From positions 10,056,963-10,120,962 of the forward strand of contig NC_063176.1 in NCBI RefSeq assembly GCF_023159225.1: DNA of 64,000 bases. The letters are read 5' to 3'. The DNA comes from Perognathus longimembris pacificus. Lineage: Eukaryota; Chordata; Mammalia; Rodentia; Heteromyidae. Position 1 is the first letter of the stretch. Each line of letters opens with the position of its first letter. The notes below the pieces were generated by a model. It searched no databases, had not been told where the DNA came from, and worked only from the letters and a program-made list of their open reading frames with translations. Positions 55,683 through 64,000 of the stretch are shown piece by piece. Both the position numbers and the translations under genes were made by a program.

Positions 55683-56720
55683 TATTCTAATCTTGACAGC
55701 TAAGATAAAGAAAATGTAAAGTCATACTGTTAATACTATTAAATTAGCATTGAATGAACTCCAAAGCCTTTTATTTAATGAGTGTCATAAGTATTTATTT
55801 ACTCTGAGCTTTTTAATAGGGAAACTATAATGAACAAAACTAAAAAGGGTAAGTCCTGAGTCTGTGTATCACCTAAACTATAGATTTGGAAACTGTACTT
55901 GGGAGAGAAAGGGCTACACTTACTCATCTGGTCTCTATCTACCTTCTCCTCTCTTGAGAGTTACACAGTACCCTTTATAAATTACTGGAAGGTGGAGATA
56001 AAACTTGATAATTTTAATGTAACTGGCTCTTATTTCCCTAGAGTAATTCAGTTAAAGTTGGCCCATGTTGAACATCAAGGAAACGATTTTCTCTCCCCTC
56101 TTAGGTTCATTTCTGTATTGACAATTAAGTAGAAAAATTATATGTCAGAGCTTATTTTTATATGACCGAACTTTTATGACCAGTATTTGAACATTTTAAA
56201 GAATTATCTGAGCAAAGATTATTCATTTAGACAATGTTCTCATTTTAACAATAGCTCATTGGTAGTATTTAATTACATGATGTTCCAAGTGATATCATGT
56301 CACTACAGTAGAATAGAAAAGGGTTCCCAATCACTGTTTTGAATATTTTAACTAATTAGAGAACATTACTTTTGTGTTATGAGTTATAATTTAATATTGT
56401 AAGATAAATTATATTTTATTATTTGGATAAAAAGATGGGAGAATGTTCAGAAAAAAGTTTAAATAAATGGTTAAAATAAGATTATACGTGCTTGTCATTA
56501 ATGCAAAACAGGTTGTATCAGACCATGACTGCATAGTTTGTAATTTTACTTATTCCTAAGGGTATACGAGTAAAATACAGCCACAAAGTTAACCTCAGAG
56601 TGGCAAAACTAGTAGAAAAAATAATATGATGTAGACAATTTCTTTGGTTTATTTAACAGCCCTGTATATACAACTAATCTAACCCCACAACTGAAGCAAT
56701 GTGCCTTTGAGTTACAGAAG
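55683..56720. other. No recognisable feature
   Basis: About 1 kb of AT-rich sequence; the 77-codon frame at 55899-56132 has no domain. Confidence 0.45.
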
Positions 56721-58030
56721 ATCTCCAGTAAAGAAAGGGTACTCTTTCCACAAACAGTGCTGAGGCAATTGTACAGCCATAGACCAATGTAATGAGCCTT
56801 GATCGACACATCACACTGTGTCCAAAATTGACCTCAACATGGATAATTTAAATCTATAACACTTCTGTAGGATAACATAAGAAAAGATCTCTGGCACCTA
56901 GGGCTGAGTATCTTAAACAAAATATCCAAAGCAGATGCATGACCAAAGACAATCACAATTTGGAATTCATCAGAACTAAAACTATTTCCCCCTTGAAAGA
57001 CTTTTTGTTAAGAAAATAAAGGATAAAATCTAGAGACAACTAGTGGAAAATGACTTATCTGGTAAAGATTAATATTAGGATATGCAGGGAACTATAAAAG
57101 TAGGGAGGTACACACATACAATCCCAGTGTTTTGAAGGCAGAGTTTTCAATGAACCTGGGCTAAGTAGCAAGACAATTAATTTAAAAAAAGAATATAAAA
57201 ATAACAAAAATGTCCTTAAAACTAAGACAAGCAAACAATCCCATTTCCCACAACCAATCCCATTTGAAAATAAGCAAAGTAGATGAAACATTGTACTCAA
57301 AAGAACATTAAGATAAAAAGAAATTGGTGAAAAAACCCTTAACATTCAAGTCGAAACATTTATTGTTACTTACTATTGAGGAACTCATATTGAAACCAAA
57401 ATTAAGTATCCCTAGATGCCTATGGAAGGAACTCAAATAAAATAGGTGACAGTACTCAGTGCTTACAAAGGTGGAGATAAAGTGAGCAGATAAATATTGC
57501 TGGTGAGACTGTAAACTCTGGGAAAGAGTTTAACTGTTTCTGTCTAGTAGAAAGTTCAGGAATTACATTCAGGAGGTTTTTCTCTCTTTTGGGGTGAAAA
57601 ATGATGGTCCTGCAAAAACCTCTATACAATTGATCAAAACAAACTGCCACACTATTGTAGAATGAAGAATGACAATATGCTTGTCCTAGGTTGCTCTTGG
57701 GCAGATAACCCCAAAACAATATGCAATGGTGATACTTGTGCAAACATTTATTTCATCACGATTTACAATCGCCACACTGTGGAATCAGTATAGGTACCCA
57801 TTAACTAAAAAATGAATACAGAAAATGTACTGCACATACCCCATGGAGTATTATCCAGCCATAAAGAATGAAATTATGTCATTTGTAAGAAAATGGATGG
57901 TATTGGAGACCATCAAGTTGAACGAGATATGGTTGGCTCAGAAGGACAATTATCACATAATCACACATTTTTACTCACAGGTAGATCACCGCAGACCTAG
58001 TGGGTGAAACAAGTCAGGTATTTTCTGTCA
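56721..58030 (+). mobile_element. Old L1 3' portion, plus strand, interrupted by a B1
   Basis: The order of recognisable L1 landmarks is AAGAAAGGGTACTCTTTCCA, CAACATGGATAATTTAAATC, CCAAAGACAATCACAATTTG, GGTGAGACTGTAAACTCTGG, TACAATCGCCACACTGTGGA, CCATGGAGTATTATCCAGCC, ATAAAGAATGAAATTATGTC and ATTTTTACTCACAGGTAGAT. This covers the last part of ORF2 and the 3' UTR of an L1 subfamily older than the G-tract type elsewhere in the window. Stops and frameshifts are throughout; no coding capacity remains. Confidence 0.8.
57090..57192 (+). mobile_element. B1-like SINE inside the old L1, plus strand
   Basis: GGGAGGTACACACATACAAT, CCCAGTGTTTTGAAGGCAGA and GAACCTGGGCTAAGTAGCAA form a B1-like unit with an A-rich tail at 57180-57215, breaking the L1 between ORF2-derived segments. 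Confidence 0.68.
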
Positions 58031-58259
58031 ATGTTAGAAGATAGGCACCCAAGGAGAAGTTATCAGCTGGAATGGCCACTTTTTGACTGGTAGCTCTGTT
58101 TTCATAGAGTTCTCTTCTGTGCTTGTGTTTTCTGTGTCTTAAAAGAACATTGATAATGGTGAGTTTGTGGTCTGTCCTAATGATCTCATTTTAACTGACT
58201 TACCACTTACGATGTCTCATCTCAAATACAGATTTTTCGGACTTCAACATTCTATCATT
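58031..58259. other. No recognisable feature
   Basis: Unique-looking spacer. Confidence 0.35.
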
Positions 58260-58460
58260 TGTTTGTTTATTTTTATTTATTTGGACAGTACTTGAGTTTG
58301 AATTCAAAGTATCAATCTGGATAAGGTACTCTACCACTTAAGCTCCTTTACCGGCCCTGTATGGGTTGACATTTTTGGAGTTAAGGTCTCACATCTATGT
58401 GTAGGCTCACTTGGATGATGAGCCTTTTACTCATGGTTTCTGCACAGCTGACATCAAGGG
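58260..58460 (-). mobile_element. Degenerate Geo/B1-type SINE, minus strand
   Basis: ACAGTACTTGAGTTTGAATT, AAGGTACTCTACCACTTAAG and CTCCTTTACCGGCCCTGTAT look like an antisense Geo or ID part, followed by GGAGTTAAGGTCTCACATCT. Strongly diverged. Confidence 0.5.
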
Positions 58461-60100
58461 GATGTACCACCACAAAGAGCTATTTTGGTTGACATTGGGT
58501 CTTAATTTCTTTCCCATATTGACTACCATTTCCCAATCTCTGCCTTTATGGGCATGAGGCACTATGACTAGCAGCATACCAATTTTAAAGACATGATTCA
58601 GACTATAACATATTGATTTATATTTGATGTTAAATGTGCTTTTGTAATGCCTAAATATCTCAGTCTGCATGTTTTTTCTTTCTGATTTGTAAAAGAATCA
58701 ATTTTCTTGATTAAGTCAGTGTCCTCTTAGCTACTAGCCTCTTCAAGCAAACGAAAATATCTTGTAATCTTTATAGTCTTCTCCTAGAATTGGCAATGTT
58801 ACGATGCTCAGATTCATTGTCACCACAGTCTTAAATGCTGTTCTTCAGTCAGTATTCCAAAACAGTCATACAATTGAATAAAACAACAACAGACAAATCT
58901 GAATTGTATAGAGATGGAATTGCCACAAACAGAAACTTGTTACTGTGATTGACTACAAAGATTTGAACTGATCAGACATGCTATTGATTTCTTGCCTAGC
59001 ACAGACATCAGAACAATCGAGGAGTGAACACTGTGGCCACTTGTGCTCATAGGATACTACTTTTTGTTTGTCCCAGGAAAATCTTTACTAGGGAGGTAAG
59101 AAAGTAAATATAAAAAAATAATAACTTTACTGTTTACTACAGCAAATTGCTGTATTGGCAAATTGTCAATTTATCTGGGCAAACAATTGGTTCTTCTGGG
59201 CAAACAAGCCTCTTATCAGGCAAAAAGAATGTTCACTTTTGCTGATGGCTAACATACCAAATCAATTTTTACTCATCAAAACCCTCACCTAACTATGTCT
59301 ACCAAAGCTAAACTATGAATTAGGCCCCATACCCTGCAAGGATGCCTTCCTTAGAGATCTAGGTCTGACACTGTTAAACCCGTAGTCTCCCTGACCATAG
59401 AAACTGATACACATTTCATTATTTTCGACATTTTTAACATTGGGTTATTGGCAATAAAATAATTGATATATATTTACACCTAAAATGTAAATGGCATGTT
59501 AAAGACATTAGGAATAATCTATTAAATAGATTCACATATGTTTTTAGAATTGTATTTGTTTTCATTTCCTGAGTATTAAATTATCCCTTTCTAGCAAATG
59601 ACACAGTTAAAAACCTACAGCATCAGTGATACATTGTAACCATAACATGATTATACAAACAGGAAGAGATCAGGTGCTTTCTAGAGATTAGGAAGTAAGA
59701 AGGAGACCAAAGACTGAGGGTTCTTGAGGGAGCTTTGTGGCAAGTATTTTATTGTATATTTTGGTTGTGATAATAATTTCAGAAAATTATACATAGGATG
59801 AGGTTCAATACACACACTCACGTGCGCGCATCCTCACACACAAACATACTAAGGTTGAAAATCACAGATAAAATCCGCCAAGTCCTGTTGAGTATACCAA
59901 TGTTGATTTAATGGTGTGCTATTGCACTGTAGCTAGCGATGTATGATATTAACATTGAGTCCACCTGGAAGGCACATACTTTTAGACTTATTATTGTAAT
60001 TAATTAATTAATTATCACAATATTTTCCCTTTTTCTTGTAGTCATTCATATCTATGATTCAAATGTTGGACATACTTGGACATACTATTTTTTTGAAACA
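58461..60100. other. No recognisable feature
   Basis: About 1.6 kb. TCTGGGCAAACAA occurs twice near 59176-59207, and the GC-richer stretch 59020-59430 might be an eroded LTR, but I cannot define ends. Confidence 0.4.
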
Positions 60101-60206
60101 AGTTGCTTATTTATACTTACAGTTTTACACTTACAATGATATTCTTTTAATAAAGTTGCTTATTTATACTTACAGTTTTATACTTACAATGATATTCTTT
60201 CAATAA
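60101..60206. repeat. 53-bp tandem duplication, two copies
   Basis: The units 60101-60153 and 60154-60206 both start AGTTGCTTATTTATACTTAC and differ at two positions (C/T and T/C). Each ends with an AATAA that becomes AATAAAG with the next base. The near-identity indicates a recent local duplication. Confidence 0.95.
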
Positions 60207-60560
60207 AGTTAATACTGGGTGCTTCTTTTATAATATGTATTAAAGAGAGTGCTTTAAAAAAACAATATGTTAAAATCATTAAAAAACACGATTAGCCAAA
60301 TTCAAATAATCACACTCTCGAGCAGATTTTCAAGTGAAAATCATTTTGTTAGGCACTTGTTTAAATATCTACACTGTAAATAAATTTTAGAGATGGATGA
60401 AAAATACTAGATAAGAAAATCACTGTGTTGCTCAATACTTACAAACATTTTCTTAAAATATTACTCAGGTTTCTCCTGAGGAAGCTGAGATCTAGAGGAT
60501 CATGCATCAAAATCATCCCAGGAAGAAAATCCCCAAGATTCCATGCACAAAATAATGAGC
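60207..60560. other. No recognisable feature
   Basis: AT-rich spacer. Confidence 0.4.
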
Positions 60561-60690
60561 AGAAAAACCAGGCTGGAAACATGGCTCAAGTGGTAGAGAG
60601 CCAGCTGTGATCAACCCAGACAAGGAAGCTAGAGGCCTTGTGTTAGAATACCAGTTCTAAGGAAAATATACTGAAAGAAAAGTGTAAAGT
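60460..60690 (+). mobile_element. Degenerate B1/Geo-type SINE, plus strand
   Basis: TACTCAGGTTTCTCCTGAGG with AAGCTGAGATCTAGAGGATC looks like the B1-like head, and GGAAACATGGCTCAAGTGGT with AGAGGCCTTGTGTTAGAATA like the Geo or ID part. Ends are unclear. Confidence 0.5.
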
Positions 60691-60789
60691 TTGCATGCAG
60701 CAAGCTATGTGATTACTTTGTAAGATACTGAAATGAGCATACACATCTACGTTTTCCTCTGTATTTCCTTTATAAAATGGTCATGTTTT

Positions 60790-61185
60790 GAAGGCTTGGT
60801 GCCCAATTTTTGGTGTCAATTCTTTAGCGAAGTAGTTGTATCTTAAAAGCTCTGCCATAATGAATGAGTGGCATGAATGAATGAATGAATGAATGAATGG
60901 CATGGCTGGTGGTGGAAATTAGGAGGTGGTATTTGGTGGGAGGAAGTAGGTCCCCAGTGGTGTGACTTTTGAAGGGCAGCTTGCTCCTCTCTTGCTTCCA
61001 AGATGCTTCCAGAAACAACTTTCCCTTGTCATTTTCTTCCATTATGGTGCTTCTTTATTTTGCCACTAGCTCAAAAACAATGGACCCAGCTGATTGTGAA
61101 CTACATACTCTGAAACCATGAACCCAAAAAAGTCTTGTTTATATTAAATATTTTGTCACAGTGACAGAAACTGACTAGCCCAGTA
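60790..61185 (+). mobile_element. MaLR-type LTR, plus strand
   Basis: AGGAGGTGGTATTTGGTGGG, AAGATGCTTCCAGAAACAAC, ATTGTGAACTACATACTCTG, AAACCATGAACCCAAAAAAG, then ATATTTTGTCACAGTGACAG and AAACTGACTAGCCC give the order of a MaLR LTR 3' half. An AATG repeat is embedded at 60870-60898. Frames on it are not genes. Confidence 0.7.
60868..60900. repeat. (GAAT)n microsatellite
   Basis: About seven GAAT units, bordered on both sides by GGCATG. Confidence 0.9.
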
Positions 61186-63310
61186 GCCTTATTAGAAAAC
61201 ATTAAAACAGTCATCCAGATAAACCACACTCAAGCTCCTAAAACCTAGAGGCTGTAAGGAGATGTGTTTCATTATTTTAAGTTGTAATAGAGAAATCATT
61301 GATATAATTAGAAAGATATATAAGAGAGAGAGATAATAAGATAGAGATATTTTTAGGAGGAATAGCATGGTCATGTGTTTGTTTTGCCACATTTGAACAG
61401 AAATTTGAAAACGGTTCAGAGGAGACACTTGTGCAAGACAGATGACAATTATTTGAGAGTTACTGTTTGGAAACCTTGTGGGGAACACACCACAGGGAAC
61501 AAGAATGGGAAAAAGAAAAGGAGCTGTTGAAGTAATCAGAAGAGAAACGATGATGGCCTGCCTCAGAGGACATCATAAAAAAGAAAAAACCAAACCAAAC
61601 CAAAACAAACAAACGAAACAACATGAGAGCTACTAGGGAAGAATCACTCATGTGATGTAATTACTGGGTAGATATTATGATTAAGTAATGACTATCTTTA
61701 TTTCCTAGATTCCAGTCTTGAAAGAATGAGTGGATAATGATGCTGTTAATCAGAATCAAGCTCCAAAAATGGGAGCAAATTTGGAGAGGATGAGGATGAC
61801 ATTAGTTTTGAGTAGTTTGAGCTGCCCCATTATTTCTGTGTGGAAATGAAAGCAAGTTGACATTGATAAGGAACGTGCATTAAATGCTTAATGATCACAA
61901 GTCTTTCTTTTGTTCAAATATTTAACAATCCACATAAGCAATAACCTATTGATATTTCCATTTAGCAATTATAAACGAAACATTAGGAAGGTAAAACATT
62001 TCTCAAATGACAAGGAACAATTTTGAGATATTATATTTTATTAGCTTAATTTAGTCATATATAGGAAAGTGGATTTCATAATGTATTAGCATTTAGATAA
62101 TTTGAGCATTGAGATGACACATATGTATAGTATAGTCCAATGAAATAATATTGGAAAATATATCTGTTTTCTGAACCTCAAATTTCTTCCTTCCATTTCA
62201 TACTGATTGTACCAGACCACTTAAAAAAGGAAGTAATTGACAATTATTGTACAAAATTCTGAAATTCTTTTGGTTGATCTAAACATTTTCTTCTCCAGAC
62301 AATTTTGGTTCTAATGGTATGACTGGGCTTTCTGCCTAGAGGATAATTATAGTATTTAAATTTTTCTGGTGAATTATTATACTTTGTGACTCAATTACAT
62401 GTAAGATACGTTGTTGATAGTTATGGAAAAAGACAGGCTTGTTTCTAGTGTTAAATTTAATCATTATGGTACAAGCCTCCTGGGTGATGTTTCTCATATT
62501 CATTTAAGCAGATTATGATACTGAATGTTTAAATCCATGATCTTTATGAATAAAAGTCTGCATAGCAGAAAGGTCTGTTGTGATTTTTCAAATACAGGTT
62601 CACTTGATTATGCCATAGAAAAAATTATGACTCAAATACCATTATGTGAATATCAGTTATTATGTTTTATTTTGTATAAATAATATCCTACAAATTGCTG
62701 TTGGGATTGAGGGTAAAGTTTATGTTTTATGAAACAATTACCTATTTAGTAACATATGAGAACTAGAAGAATATATTTAAAGGAAAAATTGGGACATGGA
62801 GGGGGTGGAGGAAAAAAGAGAGAGAGGAGGAGGGCAAAATTTTTTTTCGGGGGATTATTTTAGGCCCACTAGAAGTTTGTTATAGCTGAAATGAGTGAGT
62901 TTTCATGATGTCTGCAAGTATCAAGAGTATAAGTAGATGTTTAGACAATCAGAGTTACCAGAGCAAGCTCAATGAATTAAGAGAAGCCTTAATTAAGAAC
63001 ACTATTTCAAAGTATTTCAATCTATTCAATCTTGTTTGAAATATTTGCTTGCATTCTGCCTTCTGTATTTTTTACATCCATACTCTAAAGTCATCTCAAT
63101 GCTAATATCATGTAAAGATTGGTGGATACTTCTTTTCCCTTCAACTACTGAATTTAAAAAAAATTGTAAAATATAGTAAAGCAAATACATCTGATATTTT
63201 CTATTTAGGTTGATTAATTTTTAATATCTGTCATGTGTGTGTCTGAATATGAGTGTGTTTTAGTTAATCCTTGCATATTCTAATATTCATGTTTAGGGTA
63301 AAATCTTATT
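61186..63310. other. No recognisable feature
   Basis: About 2.1 kb of AT-rich DNA. A purine-rich patch (GGAGG/AGAGA) lies at 62798-62840, and a short (CAAAC)n stretch at 61590-61618. No named repeat or coding signal. Confidence 0.45.
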
Positions 63311-63314
63311 TTTT

Positions 63315-63465
63315 TCCTTTAGTACTAGGGATTATTGGACTCTAGTTTAAGTGAGTTTTGGCTTAGTAGACTGGCACTCTACCATTTGAGCAAAAATCTA
63401 GTTCTTTTAATTTTTATTTTCACCTGAGTTCTCATGCTCATTTTGCCCAGGCAAAATGATTAAGA
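63315..63465 (-). mobile_element. Degenerate Geo/B1-type SINE, minus strand
   Basis: TTAGTACTAGGGATTATTGG, ACTGGCACTCTACCATTTGA and TCATTTTGCCCAGGCAAAAT look like an antisense Geo part and the start of an antisense B1-like head. Strongly diverged. Confidence 0.45.
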
Positions 63466-63530
63466 ACAAAAACTCTAGTTAGCTAACAAAACAGCTATGA
63501 ACCCCACAATGTACTAGTTATAGAAATTCT

Positions 63531-63533
63531 ATC

Positions 63534-63590
<57 letters not shown>

Positions 63591-63653
63591 TTATCTATCT
63601 ATCTCTCTACCTACCTACCTACCTACCTACCTACCTACCTACCTACCTACCTA
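63531..63653. repeat. Compound (TATC)n(TACC)n microsatellite
   Basis: TATC units at 63531-63605 with one T-to-TTATC slip, then TACC units at 63608-63650. The switch of a single base in the unit suggests one array that mutated and expanded in both forms. Confidence 0.96.
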
Positions 63654-63654
63654 T

Positions 63655-63735
63655 CTGTTTCTGGAGCCCAAACCCACAGAGAGTCTCATGAAAATGCTAG
63701 GCAAGTACCCTACTACAGAGATGTATTCCCTGTTC
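63655..63735 (-). mobile_element. ID-like SINE, minus strand
   Basis: CTGGAGCCCAAACCCACAGA, GAGTCTCATGAAAATGCTAG, GCAAGTACCCTACTACAGAG and ATGTATTCCCTG read as an antisense ID element. The tetranucleotide array on its left lies where the A-rich tail would be, so it may derive from it. Confidence 0.65.
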
Positions 63736-63787
63736 ACCTACCAAATTTAGTTTCATTACATATTAAACGGTTTAATAATGGCTGTTC

Positions 63788-64000
63788 TAGGGCTGGGAAT
63801 GTGGCTTAGTAGTGTGCTTTGGTAACATACATGAAGCCCTTGGTTTGCTTCCTCAGTACCACATAAGCAGAAAATGCCAGAAGGGGAACAGTGGCTCAAA
63901 TGGTAGAGCGCTATCTTAAGCACAGAGAGGCTCAGGGACAGAGCCCAGGCCCTGAATTCAAGCCCCAGGATGGACAAAAAAAAAAAAAAAAAAAAAAAAA
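63788..64000 (+). mobile_element. IDL-Geo SINE, plus strand, cut by the window end
   Basis: The ID-like head starts TAGGGCTGGGAATGTGGCTT and the Geo part runs from GAACAGTGGCTCAAATGGTA to CCCCAGGATGGAC, followed by a pure A run to the last base of the window. It is more diverged than the copies at 11981 and 37818. In this copy the Geo part keeps GAATTCAAGCCC, which resembles a B box. Confidence 0.88.

Noticed and set aside
59020..59430. Possible eroded LTR with repeated TCTGGGCAAACAA
   Set aside because: I could not find TG/CA ends, a flanking duplication or a polyadenylation signal in a consistent order.
63531..63653. CRISPR-like or other spaced repeat array
   Set aside because: It is a plain tetranucleotide microsatellite without spacers, in eukaryotic DNA.

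Overview
This window looks like ordinary intergenic or deep-intronic DNA of a rodent, most likely a member of the Geomyoidea (kangaroo rats, pocket mice, pocket gophers). The main reason is the SINE content. At least six well-preserved copies of a two-part element are present. Its left half is a tRNA-Ala/ID-like unit and its right half is the unit I know from the literature as Geo; the combination (IDL-Geo) was described as restricted to Geomyoidea. That assignment rests on memory of the family, not on a search. Base composition is AT-rich with very little CpG, and I see no CpG island, no convincing exon, no splice-delimited coding sequence and no RNA gene. I found no bacterial-type features and no novel gene system.

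Layout. 0-15 kb: IDL-Geo, B1-type and ID-type SINEs, two long polypyrimidine or CT microsatellite tracts, a MaLR-like LTR on the minus strand near 10 kb, and L1 3' ends at 3.8 and 14.3 kb. 15.5-16.1 kb: a solo LTR on the minus strand. 19.8-21.1 kb: a plus-strand ERV1-like LTR that carries a second, oppositely oriented LTR of the same or a related family, each with its own target-site duplication. 23.2-26.4 kb: a cluster of L1 pieces in alternating orientation, including two arrangements that read as twin-priming (5' inversion) insertions and decayed pieces of L1 ORF2 (reverse transcriptase region and C-terminus). 29.3-30.9 kb: a retroviral-LTR-like block and a MaLR LTR, both on the minus strand. 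31.9-45.2 kb: SINEs, MaLR LTRs and several L1 3' UTRs on both strands, one with a CA microsatellite inside it. 51.5-54.7 kb: an MLT1-like LTR, then a GC-rich solo LTR inserted inside a CTTC microsatellite. 56.7-58.0 kb: an old L1 3' portion interrupted by a B1. 60.1-61.2 kb: a 53-bp tandem duplication and a MaLR LTR. The window ends inside the poly(A) tail of another IDL-Geo SINE.

There is no gene network to describe. The interest lies in the transposon archaeology: which elements inserted into which, in what order and by what mechanism, and how the same right-hand SINE module is attached to two different left-hand modules. All open frames of about 60-200 codons can be explained as microsatellite translations, pieces of L1, SINE or LTR sequence, or chance frames in AT-rich DNA.
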